DNA of 64,000 nt from Thraustochytrium sp. TN22 (taxonomy: Eukaryota > Sar > Bigyra > Thraustochytrida > Thraustochytriidae), in assembly GCA_013306675.1 (NCBI GenBank), contig JABLUY010000018.1, positions 186,001-250,000 on the forward strand, in the 5' to 3' direction. Position 1 is the stretch's first letter; each line of letters starts with the position of its first letter. The notes under the pieces were generated by a model. It was given only the letters and a program-made list of their open reading frames with translations. It did no database searches and was not told the DNA's origin. Made by a program: the position numbers and the translations under genes. This document shows, piece by piece, positions 31,050 through 40,600 of the stretch.

Positions 31050-32114
31050 TTAGATTGTGCTTTTGAAGTTCTCAGAAGGCAGCGGCGGCCGAAGCACGTT
31101 GAGCACAAATCGGGGCAGGGTCTTGTCCAGAAAGTCAGCTTCGCCCGGGCCGACCAGCTTGAGATTGCTGTAGAGAATGACGCCCGTCATGGCCACGAGG
31201 ACGCCGACGACGTTCTTGTACAGGTCGCCCAGGGGCTTGCCCTCGGAGACGTGCATCGCGTAGTGCGCAGCTAGAATGAGGCAGGTTTTGCCGTGACCCA
31301 CCACCTGGAAGGTGACGGCCGAGGTCTTGCCGATGAGCGCGAAGGAGTGCACATTGACGCTGACGGCTAGCAGGCACGACACAAGGATGAGCCCCGGGAG
31401 TGACATGAACGCGCCCTCTGCCTTGGGCGCCAACGTCTGAAAACCGGCGTCCGGGTTTAGTGGGTCCGCCACCTGGTCGGCATCGTCGTACGGCTTGAGC
31501 AATAGCTCCTGGCCTTCGAAGATGATGGCCAGGACGGCGCCCACGAAGATCTGGTAGGTGGACACGGACAGCGCCAGCTCCTGGCTGGACATGCTCCATT
31601 CCTTCTGCTTGCGCCCCTGCCAGATCTGGTACTGCGCCGTTACGAGAACAGCCATGATGCCAAAGATCGAGCCAATCAGGTTGAGCTCTACATCCGTGAC
31701 GGTGGCCACACCCACCCCGAGGATGATCAACACCAGGGACATGACGATCTTGCGCGTGGTGAACTCGCCATAGGCGACGGCGTTGATGGCCAGGCAGCAC
31801 GGAACGATGCACAACTTAAGCATCTGGTAAAAGCCCACGCTGTTGAGCTGCAGCGAGAAGTTCATCAGGCAGATCGACCCCACGCCGAAGCTCGCCACCA
31901 GCAGATTCAACATGGGTGCCACGTGCTTGACTTGAAAAAGCCCGAAGCCGCGTGCCATGATCTGCAAAAGCCCAGACGTCCACACGAAGTGGAACGTGCT
32001 CAGCGTGAAGACATAAGTGAACCCCGCCTCGAAGATCTTCTTGTTCACCAGCACCAGCAGCACTGAGCTCAGCACGCTGCCAACGATGAGCGCCGACGTT
32101 GGGTACGCTGCCAT
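31050..32114 (-). CDS. SLC35E3-like drug/metabolite-superfamily nucleotide-sugar or triose-phosphate transporter
   Basis: A 354-residue membrane protein of the TPT/nucleotide-sugar transporter family, probably moving a sugar nucleotide or phosphorylated sugar across the Golgi or another endomembrane. About ten hydrophobic segments run through the protein. Family landmarks are VNKKIFEAGFTYVFTLSTFH near the N-terminus and NFSLQLNSVGFYQMLKL (about 105), which is the most conserved block of SLC35E3 and plant KT/TPT-type carriers. Others are VTAQYQIWQGRKQKEWSMSS (about 165) and SVNVHSFALIGKTSAVTFQV (about 265). An acidic loop (about 215-235) is longer than usual. The ATG is the first in frame after a (CAG)n leader. 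The substrate cannot be told from the sequence. Confidence 0.9.
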   Translation of the reverse strand: MAAYPTSALIVGSVLSSVLLVLVNKKIFEAGFTYVFTLSTFHFVWTSGLLQIMARGFGLFQVKHVAPMLNLLVASFGVGSICLMNFSLQLNSVGFYQMLKLCIVPCCLAINAVAYGEFTTRKIVMSLVLIILGVGVATVTDVELNLIGSIFGIMAVLVTAQYQIWQGRKQKEWSMSSQELALSVSTYQIFVGAVLAIIFEGQELLLKPYDDADQVADPLNPDAGFQTLAPKAEGAFMSLPGLILVSCLLAVSVNVHSFALIGKTSAVTFQVVGHGKTCLILAAHYAMHVSEGKPLGDLYKNVVGVLVAMTGVILYSNLKLVGPGEADFLDKTLPRFVLNVLRPPLPSENFKSTI

Positions 32115-32259
32115 CTCCCCGACTTCTCCGCCGGCCCGCTCAGCCCCAGTTGCAGCCGCAGCCGCAGCCGCAGCCGCAGCAGCAGCAGCGGGCGCGCGGC
32201 GTCGCCACTAGGCCTGTTGCCCTCGTTGCTGATGACCCTGTTACTGCTGCTGTTGTTGT

Positions 32260-32309
<50 letters not shown>

Positions 32310-32746
32310 CTCTGCTGCTGCGGCTGCAACTGGGGCTGCTGCCGCGCCGGACAGCAGGCTCAGGCGCCAGAGAGCGACGTCGCCGCGGCCTCGACTCGCG
32401 CCGCCTCGCCCGCCTGCGCCTTTTGCTGGCTGCCTCCGCGACTCGCCGCGGTCGGCTTCAAGGTTTGGTGGATGGAATCATCAACGAGCGCCTGGGCCCG
32501 TATCGGGCTCGCAGGACGGCGACTTGCAGCGGGCCACAAGGAACGACCTTGGCAGCTGGCCGAAGTGGCTCGAGTCAACCATACCGCCGCCAAACCTTTC
32601 TGCACGGACCCTGGCCGCAGGCCTTCTCGGCTCGGAGCGTGCCTTGCCCTTCTCTGCACAAGGCAAGACTTCTGGCCAAGTTTGTCAGTTGTCCACGCAC
32701 TGACAACGACATTCTCCATCACCTCACACGTCGAATGTTAGAAAAA
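32115..32746. other. Leader region of the SLC35E3-like gene with CAG repeats
   Basis: Between the SLC35E3-like start and the stop of the B-box gene, both on minus. It contains (GCA/GCC)n at 32153-32196 and a (CTG)n run at 32240-32334, which is (CAG)n on the gene strand. No further gene is supported. Confidence 0.5.
32240..32334. repeat. (CTG/CAG)n trinucleotide repeat
   Basis: About thirteen uninterrupted CTG units within a longer CTG/TTG run. On the minus strand it lies roughly 130-220 bases before the SLC35E3-like start codon, probably in the 5' untranslated leader. Confidence 0.9.
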
Positions 32747-35700
32747 TCAAAAGTCGTAGGCCGGAGCGTGCTTCTGCTTGGCGGAGAGCTGGTGCGGACG
32801 GTTCGGATTCTTTGCGTGGGACATGGTGTAGCAGCGGCGGCAGTAAAAGTCGAGGAGACTGCACTCCTTGCAGTACTTGGCGGCGATCTCCTTCTTGCAC
32901 ATGATGCACATCTCTGGGCGATCCTTGATGAGGCGCTGGTAGGGCTTGCGCGTGACGGTGTGCGTGACCGGAAGCGGGTGGTCGGTCTCGAAGCAGTCCT
33001 GGCAGTAGTGCTGCGCGCACGTGTCGCAACGCAAGATGGCGAGCTGCAGGTTGCAGACGAGGCAGGGCAAGTAGCCTGGCGGCTTGTCGGGCCCGCTGAT
33101 CCACGGTGTGACGTTGTTTTGGTAGGACCACTGGCCGTCGGCGTCGCAGCGCACGACCCACTCAGGCGGGCGGAGGTCCTGGCGCGGGCCGAGGTTGAGC
33201 GGCTTGGTCCAAGCAGACCTGCGCGACTGCGTGTTGTAATAGTACATTTGGCCGGTATACGGGTCGACGCGCTTGATGTAGACGGCGCGAATGAGCTCCC
33301 AGACGAGCATGCGCGCCTTGCGCACGCGCCAGGCGGCCTGCAGCATGCGACCGGCCCAAATGAGCTCCTTCTGGCGGATCTCGGCGTCGCGCAGGCGCGC
33401 GACTTCGTCCTTGGCGGCCTGCACCATGGAGGAGACGTAGTTGGCGCGCGCAATGCTCATGGACTCCTCCTCAGACAGGTTGGACGCCGTGACCTTCTCG
33501 CCGGTCTCCGGGTTGTAGAAAAAATAGGACTGGAAAACCGGGTCAAACATCTTCTTCCACTCGGCGCCGTGTTCGTTGTCCGTGTCGGCTTCGCCGGCCT
33601 TGGCGTTGAGCAGGCGGTCCGCATCGTTGCGGATCTTCTCGGCGTCGCGCAGGAGCTGCTCCTTGCCGGCTGTGGTGCGCGAGAAGGTCTCGGCCTCGCG
33701 GCGCGCGTCCTGGATGGCCCGCTCCATGACGGCCTCGAAGGTCTTCTCGATGGCGCGCTGCTCGCGGCGGCGGATGGATGCCTTGTGCGCAGCGCGCGTC
33801 TCCTCCTGGCGCCGCATCACGGTGCGCCGCTCGTAGCCAGCAAAGGCGCGCTCGCGCTCGCGCTCCCAGCGCCACTCCTCGGCGAGGGCGGCCTGGCGCT
33901 CTTGCTCCAGGGCCTCCTGGCGCGCAAGCTCCTCCTCGGCCTCGATGCGCCGCATCTCGGCAATCTTCTGATCCACCTCGGCGAGCTCCTCGGAGAGGAT
34001 CTGCTGCCGCACCCGCGAGCGCTCCTCTTCGAAGCGCCGCTTTTCAGCCAGGGCGCGCGCGTTCTCGTGCCACTCCTCCAGCAGACGCCGCAAAAGTCGG
34101 TGATGCCAAATTGTGCGCAGGCGCCGGAACCGACGCCGCGTGCTGGCCTCGCGGTGCCACACGTGCAGAATGCGCTCGAGCTGCCACGAGTCGTACAGCC
34201 GGCGTGCCTGCTGCAGGCGCACCGCCTGCAGGCGCATCTCCACGGCGTGCGCCTGCTTCCAGAGCCGCATGCAGTGCGCAGAATGCACGCGGGCTGCAAA
34301 GCGATCGGCAGCGGCCTTGGCGGCGCGTTCAAAGCTCCTGCGCTCCGCGTGCAGCACGAGCTGCCGCAGGGCGAACCGCTTGCGCCGCAGCATGGAAAAG
34401 GCGGCACCTTGCTTCTTCTTGATACTCTGGATTGCCGCGGCCTTCCATTGCCGGAAGCGTGCCTGCAGCTCGTTGGGCCGCACCACACGGTCCCAGAAGT
34501 AGCGGGCCTCCATCCAGCGGATGCGCCGGTTCACGCGCTCGAAGGCCTCGTGCGCCTCGTTCACCTGGTCGGCGCGCACGCGCGCGCGCGTCTCGGGCGC
34601 AAGCCGGTCCCACGCCAGCTTGCGCAGCACCGTGCGCAGCGGGCTCAGGTCCGCCGCGCCCAACACCTCGTTCAGCAGCTCCTGCTCGCCCAGACTCACC
34701 TGCGCGGCGGCGCGGATCCACGCGCGCTCTGCTGGGTTCTCGTCTTCCGCCCGCGTCGCCCTGCCGGCCCCGCGGCGGGCCGCCGCAAAGGCGGAGGCCG
34801 CCTCTTTGCCAGAGCCGCGCGGCGTCGCCACCGCCGCCACAAGGCTGGTGTGGATGTGCTCGTCCAGGGCGTCCTCACGCGCGTCCTCGCGGGCCGGGCG
34901 CTCCACCTGCGCGACGCGCAGGCGGTCCAGCAGCCTGCACACGTCCGCGTCGTCGCCCAGCACCAGCGCCGGCACCTCTGGGGCCCAGCGCCGCATGGCA
35001 GGCCACGCGTGACCCGCCACGAGCTCGCGCTGGTGCGGGAGCGCCACCGTGGCCAGCAGCGCCCAGACTCGGTCCAGCGACAGCCGCTGGTGCTCATCCG
35101 CCAGCGCGCGGAACATGGCGCGCAGCCGCTCGCCCAGCGCACGACGCGGCATGTAGAGCACCTCCATGTGGCAGAGCAGGTCGCGCCAGTCCGCGAGGCC
35201 GTCGCCGTCCTCGTCCAGCGCTGCGAAGCACGTCTCCACGGCCTCCGACACGGCCTGGCGCTCCTCGCGGTCCAGCGCGAAGTTATTCACCACCGTCGCG
35301 CGCAGCACGCGTAGGGGCACATGCATGCGCGGCATCGCCCTGGCCAGCGCCATGTCCAGCGGCGCCGCCAGCCTGTGCGCCGGCGCTGCGCGCACCTCGT
35401 GCAGCACCTGGAGCGCCTCCCATTTGCGGTGGCTCGCGCCGCGCCACGCCTGCAGCCGCACGGCGTGCCGCTCGCCGGCGCGCTCCGCCAAGAAGCCCGC
35501 AAGCCGCTGCGCCCCCGCCTCGCGCCGCCGTTCGCGCCGCTCCGCGCCTAGCAGCGCGGGCAGCGGCCCCGCGCGCGCTCGCAGCTCGGCCTCGCTGCGT
35601 TCCACCAGCGTCGGCAGGCCCGTGACCCCTGACACGCGCTCCTCGAACTGGTTCGACGCCGCCCCGCGCGCCCCGCCCACCAGGTGCGTCTTGTGCAGCA

Positions 35701-35767
35701 CCAGGTACGAGGTTCGCGAGCTCACGCCCGCCGGGCTGCGCGGCGACGGCGCCTCCGGGGGTGCCAT
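32747..35767 (-). CDS. EF-hand, IQ, WW and tandem B-box zinc-finger protein
   Basis: The 1006-residue product combines several modules. A canonical EF-hand loop, DEDGDGLADWRD, lies at 185-196. A long basic helical region (about 400-700) holds SFI1-like short Trp/Arg units such as LYDSWQLERILHVWHREAST. Charged coiled coil, a WW-like element (WKKMFDPVFQSYFFYNPETG), an IQ-like helix (about 805-829) and a WW domain (VDPYTGQMYYYNTQ, about 834-850) follow. Two B-box-type zinc fingers end it (CLVCNLQLAILRCDTCAQHY ... H at 902-935; CIMCKKEIAAKYCKECSLLD ... H at 954-993). Calcium, calmodulin and cytoskeletal modules in one chain suggest a centrosomal, ciliary or cytoskeletal scaffold; this is inference. 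The ATG complementing 35765-35767 is chosen because upstream residues (to 36046) are an RTRTRT repeat translation. Confidence 0.82.
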   Translation of the reverse strand: MAPPEAPSPRSPAGVSSRTSYLVLHKTHLVGGARGAASNQFEERVSGVTGLPTLVERSEAELRARAGPLPALLGAERRERRREAGAQRLAGFLAERAGERHAVRLQAWRGASHRKWEALQVLHEVRAAPAHRLAAPLDMALARAMPRMHVPLRVLRATVVNNFALDREERQAVSEAVETCFAALDEDGDGLADWRDLLCHMEVLYMPRRALGERLRAMFRALADEHQRLSLDRVWALLATVALPHQRELVAGHAWPAMRRWAPEVPALVLGDDADVCRLLDRLRVAQVERPAREDAREDALDEHIHTSLVAAVATPRGSGKEAASAFAAARRGAGRATRAEDENPAERAWIRAAAQVSLGEQELLNEVLGAADLSPLRTVLRKLAWDRLAPETRARVRADQVNEAHEAFERVNRRIRWMEARYFWDRVVRPNELQARFRQWKAAAIQSIKKKQGAAFSMLRRKRFALRQLVLHAERRSFERAAKAAADRFAARVHSAHCMRLWKQAHAVEMRLQAVRLQQARRLYDSWQLERILHVWHREASTRRRFRRLRTIWHHRLLRRLLEEWHENARALAEKRRFEEERSRVRQQILSEELAEVDQKIAEMRRIEAEEELARQEALEQERQAALAEEWRWERERERAFAGYERRTVMRRQEETRAAHKASIRRREQRAIEKTFEAVMERAIQDARREAETFSRTTAGKEQLLRDAEKIRNDADRLLNAKAGEADTDNEHGAEWKKMFDPVFQSYFFYNPETGEKVTASNLSEEESMSIARANYVSSMVQAAKDEVARLRDAEIRQKELIWAGRMLQAAWRVRKARMLVWELIRAVYIKRVDPYTGQMYYYNTQSRRSAWTKPLNLGPRQDLRPPEWVVRCDADGQWSYQNNVTPWISGPDKPPGYLPCLVCNLQLAILRCDTCAQHYCQDCFETDHPLPVTHTVTRKPYQRLIKDRPEMCIMCKKEIAAKYCKECSLLDFYCRRCYTMSHAKNPNRPHQLSAKQKHAPAYDF

Positions 35768-37696
35768 CGCGCCGCCCTCAGCCCGGCCCGCCCGGCCTCG
35801 GGCCGGGCCGCGCCCACCCCGGCTCGGAGCCCGAGCCCGAGTCCGAGCCCGAGTCCGAGTCCGAGTCCGAGTTCGAGTTCGGGTCCCACTTTGACTTCGA
35901 GTTCGACTTCGACTCGGACTTCCCCTGCCTGCGCAAGCCAGAGACGGGCTTGGTCGGTCCCCCCGCCTCGTAACGGCCGTATTGCTCGAGTTTGGGTCAC
36001 GGTTGGGTTGATTGGGAAAATGAAAGGCTGGAACGAAGGAACCCACCGTCAGCTGCCGCCGTTGGAGCAGACAGCTTCAGAAATAGCGATTACATGTTTT
36101 GGAGGGCCTTCGGTCGCAGCCGGGTTCGTCATCGCCAAACGCGCACTCGCCATGGCCTTTGGGTCCGGACCGCTCGCGTGACCTTTTTTCATATTCGATA
36201 CAACCCGAATCTGCATTGCGCTGCACCTCGATACTGTGCAGAGCGGCTCGCTCCACGTCCGTTTGTTTATCTACGGAGTTGTAGCTGTGGCTCAAGCAAG
36301 AGTCGGACGACGAAGGCCACAGGCGAATGGTCGGCGAGAGTGCATCTCGATCATAAGTGCGCAATGCGTCGTGCGCAAGGATTTCTTGCAGTACCCGAGA
36401 ATTTCGAGCCGCAGCACAGCGGCTCGCTCCACGGCCTTTTGTGAACCGCGTTTCGTGGGAGGCAGGCGGTCAAGGAGAGAGCACTTGAGCGGTGAAAAAG
36501 TCATTTGCATGGCACCCAGCGCATTCGCAACTAAGGCGCACTACTGTGAGTCTGCGGCCTTGGTCGCCAACAGCTCGGTCCGGTTCCAGCGTACCTTACG
36601 TACAATCAGCCATGAGAAAACTCGTGCGGTGCGCGAGAGGGCGCGAGAGCTTGAAAAACACCCCGTTCCGGACTCGAAAGCGCCCTGAACTGTCGGACTT
36701 GCGGCAGCAGACAAGACGACTTGCGACAGCATAGAGTGAGTGGAACCTGCAGAGCACCCGAAGAGCACCTCGTCCAGACTTGAGAGCAGCCCGGTCCGTC
36801 AGCCGTCAGAGCTGAGATCTTCAAGCTCCCGAGGCGTCCGAGGCGTGCGAGGCGTGCGAGACTTGGCTGCAGATGCCAACGTTGCCCTGTCGGGGCCAGG
36901 CTAGGCTCAGGCTCTAGCCTTGGCTCGGGCTCGCGCACAAGCTCCTGGCGCTAGAGCCGGAGTCCTCCGGGACGCGTTTCTTGTCGCGCAGCATCGCGCA
37001 AATGGTAGATCTCCACGTGACCCAGAAGCTATGTGGTCTGAGCTTGTCCATTTTACGCCTGATGTCATCCTTCCTTGCGGTTGACTTGCCCCGAGTCCTC
37101 TGGTGTACCGGGGTGAACGCGGGCGAGTCTGTACCAATGACATCCTCTTCGAGTTAGCTCGTCTTCATGGTCTCTGCATCGGCGTGTGACGCATAAACCA
37201 TGGCTGCTTCACAATTCCATGGCTGCCTTACTGCAGTGTCCTCCGTTTCATCGCTCTGCCCAGGGCGCCAACATCGAGGTGACCTCTTGCCGCGTCTCGA
37301 CGTTCCCATCCGTCACATCAGTCGCCATCAGGCACATGAACAAGGGCCCTGTCGCCGTCTGCTCAAGACCCTCGGCCTCGTCGCCTGGGAGTCGCGCTGG
37401 CCTGTCGAGGTCGGCTCGAGCATGGACCTGGTACGAGCTTGCTTTGCTGCTCTTCGAGTGCAGCCCGGTGCTTGACGCCGAGTGCTGTCCGAGTCAGAGC
37501 ACCGAGTGAGGGAGAGAGTGAATGGAGCGAAGCTAACTTAGGCCAATGTTGTTGTGACTGGCCTGGCCTCTCACTGTCCCTGTCACTGTCAGCTGATCTG
37601 ATCTGAGCTTGCGGCGCAGACAGGCAGACAGACACGAGTGGCGGCCGGCGGCCGGCGGCGGCGGCGGCGGCGGCGCGCGGGCGCGCCGGGCGCGCG
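35768..37696. other. Divergent intergenic region, 1.9 kb
   Basis: Between the B-box gene (minus) and the Pol III gene (plus). Near the B-box start is a hexanucleotide (GAGTCC)n repeat (35818-35930). The middle is of moderate GC with short, unconvincing frames. A diverged short direct repeat with CAGCGGCTCGCTCCACG occurs near 36235-36260 and 36412-36438. No RNA gene or protein gene is supported. Confidence 0.5.
35818..35930. repeat. GAGTCC-type hexanucleotide repeat
   Basis: About fifteen imperfect GAGTCC/GAGCCC/GAGTTC units directly upstream of the B-box gene start. In the B-box frame it would encode a dull RTRTRT run, consistent with leader rather than protein. Confidence 0.8.
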
Positions 37697-40600
37697 ATGG
37701 CGGGCGCGATGGCGGGGGCGCTGGGCGTGGACCGGATGATGGCGAAGCGCATCCTGAACGACGGCGACGGGCAGAGCCGCGAGAAGCCGAAGCGCATCAA
37801 GGAGATCCAGTTCGCCATGCTGTCCGGCGCGGAGATGGTGCAGGCGTCGGAGCTGCGCGTGTCGAACAACAAGCTGTACGAGATCGGGTCGCGCGAGCCG
37901 GTGGAGTACGGGTGCCTGGACCCGAGGCTGGGCACGTCGGACAAGCTGCTGCCGTGCAAGACGTGCAACAAGAGCCTGAAGAACTGCACGGGGCACTTCG
38001 GGCACGTGGAGCTGACGCTGCCGGTGTTCCATATTGGCTACTACAAGGCGATCCAGTCGGTGCTGCAGTCGGTGTGCAAGGCGTGCGGCGCGATTTTGCT
38101 GAACCGCGCGGACCGCACCAAGTTCCTGCAGCTCATGCAGCGGCCGACGGCGGACAGCATCCAAAAGGCCTTCATGCGCAAGAAGATCATCGAGGCGTGC
38201 AAGAAGACGCGGCGCTGCCCGGAGTGCCTGGACTTTAACGGCACGGTCAAGAAGGTGACGGGCGCCGACTCGATCAAGCTGGTGCACGAAAAGTACAAGG
38301 TCAAGGAGTACAAGGACGACAACGTGGCGAACATGCGGCGCCAGATGGTCTTTGAGACGGCGGTTTCGGGCGAGAGCGGGACGGACTTGGACGCGAGCAC
38401 GGCGGACAAGCTGCAAGAGCCGCTGACGCCGCTCTTCGTTCTGGACCTCTTCCGCAAGATCCGCGACGAGGACCTGCCGCTGCTGTGGGCGAGCCCGGCG
38501 CACTCCCGGCCGGAGAACATGATCCTGACGCACATTCTGGTGCCGCCCGTGGCGATCCGTCCGTCGGTCAAGGTGGAGTCGCAGGGCACGAACGAGGACG
38601 ACCTGACGGGCAAGCTGCAGGAGGTGATCGACTGCAACAACGAGCTCGCGACGGTGTGGCACGCGGGCGGCAAGATGAAAAAGGTGTACGAGATCTGGAA
38701 CCGGCTGCAGATGTTTACGAGCCAGTTCTTTAACGGCGAGCTGTCCGGCTTCCCGGCGCAGGTGCGCCGCGAGCAAAAGGCGATTCGCGGCTTGGTGCAG
38801 CGACTCAAGGGCAAGCAGGGCCGCTTCCGCGGCAACCTCTCAGGCAAGCGCGTGGACTTCTCCGGCCGCACGGTGATCTCGCCGGACCCGAACCTGGAGA
38901 TCCACCAGGTGGGCGTGCCGACGCGCATGGCGCTCAAGCTGACCTTCCCGGAGACAGTGAATGCGTCCAACATTGAGCGCCTGCGCGCCGCCGTCTGCAA
39001 CGGGCCTGACGTGCACCCAGGCGCCAACAGCGTGCGCGTCATGGAGGACGAGGACAACGACGACGAGGACCTTCCGCCCGTGCCGACCTCGGCGTTTAGC
39101 AACGCGGCCGCCGCGCTGCTGGAAAACGACCGCCGCACCAAGAAGAACCTTGCGTACGTGCGGGACCGCGCGGCGCTGGCGCGCCAGCTGCGGATCGGCG
39201 ACATGGTGGAGCGCCACCTGCACGACGACGACATCGTACTCTTCAACCGCCAGCCTAGTCTGCACAAGATGTCCATCATGAGCCACCGCGCCAAGGTCCT
39301 GGACGGCCGCTCGCTGCGCTTCAACGAGTGCGTGTGCGCGCCGTACAACGCCGACTTTGACGGCGATGAGATGAACTTGCACGTGCCGCAAACAGACGAG
39401 GCGCGCGCCGAGGCCACCATGCTCATGGGCGTGCACGAGAACCTCATTACGCCGCGCAACGGCGAGCCGCTCATTACGGCCACGCAGGATTTCATTACCT
39501 CGTCCTTCCTCATGACGCGCCGCGACGTTTTCCTCACGCGGGAGCAGTTCGTCCAGGTCGTCACCACCATTGGCAACGGCCTCGAGCACATCGACATCCC
39601 GATGCCCTCCATCCTCAAGCCGGTCCCGCTCTGGACCGGCAAACAGATCTGGTCCGTCCTGCTGCGGCCGCGGCCGCGCACGCGCGCCCCGGGCGAGAAG
39701 GAGGTCCTCGTGAACCTCGAGGCGCAGGAGAAGTCTTACGCGGGCAACGACGTGGACGGGCCGTGCATGTGCACCAACGAGGGCTATGTCATCTTTCGCA
39801 ACTCGGAGCTCATCTGCGGATCCATCGGCAAGGGCGTGCTGGGCGGCAGCAAGTCCGGCCTCATTTACGTGCTCGTGCGCGATCACGCCGCGATCGAGGC
39901 GGCGAACCTCATGAACCGCATGACCAAGGTCTGCACGCGGTGGCTGACGCGGCGCGGCTTCACCATCGGCCTCGAGGACGTCACGCCGGGCCCCGAGCTG
40001 CTCGCCGCCAAGGTCGAAGAGATTGAGGCGGGCGAGCGCCAGTGCCGCGAGCTCATCAAACAGTTCGACAACCGTACGCTCATCACCAAGCCCGGATGCA
40101 ACATGGAGGAATCGCTCGAGGCCGAGGTCTCCGGCGTGCTCTCGCGCGTGCGCGACACCGCCGGCAAGGTCTGCATGCAGACGCTGCCCAAGCACAACAA
40201 GCCTTATATCATGGCCACCTGCGGTTCCAAGGGCTCCCCGCTCAACATCTGCCAGATGATGGTCTGTGTCGGCCAGCAGATCGTCGGCGGCAAGCGCATG
40301 CCCTATGGCTTCGTGCGCCGTACGCTGCCGCACTTCCAGGAGAACGCCAAGGGCGCCAACGCCCGCGGCTTCGTCAAGAACTCCTTCTACAGCGGCCTCA
40401 CTGCGCCCGAGTTCTTCTTCCACACCATGGGCGGCCGCGAGGGCCTGGTTGACACCGCCGTCAAGACCGCAGAGACCGGCTACATGGCGCGCCGCCTGAT
40501 GAAGGCGCTCGAGGATCTCAGCGTCGCCTACGACGGCACCGTGCGCAACGCCATGAACGGCATCGTACAATTCAACTACGGTGACGACGGCCTCAATCCG

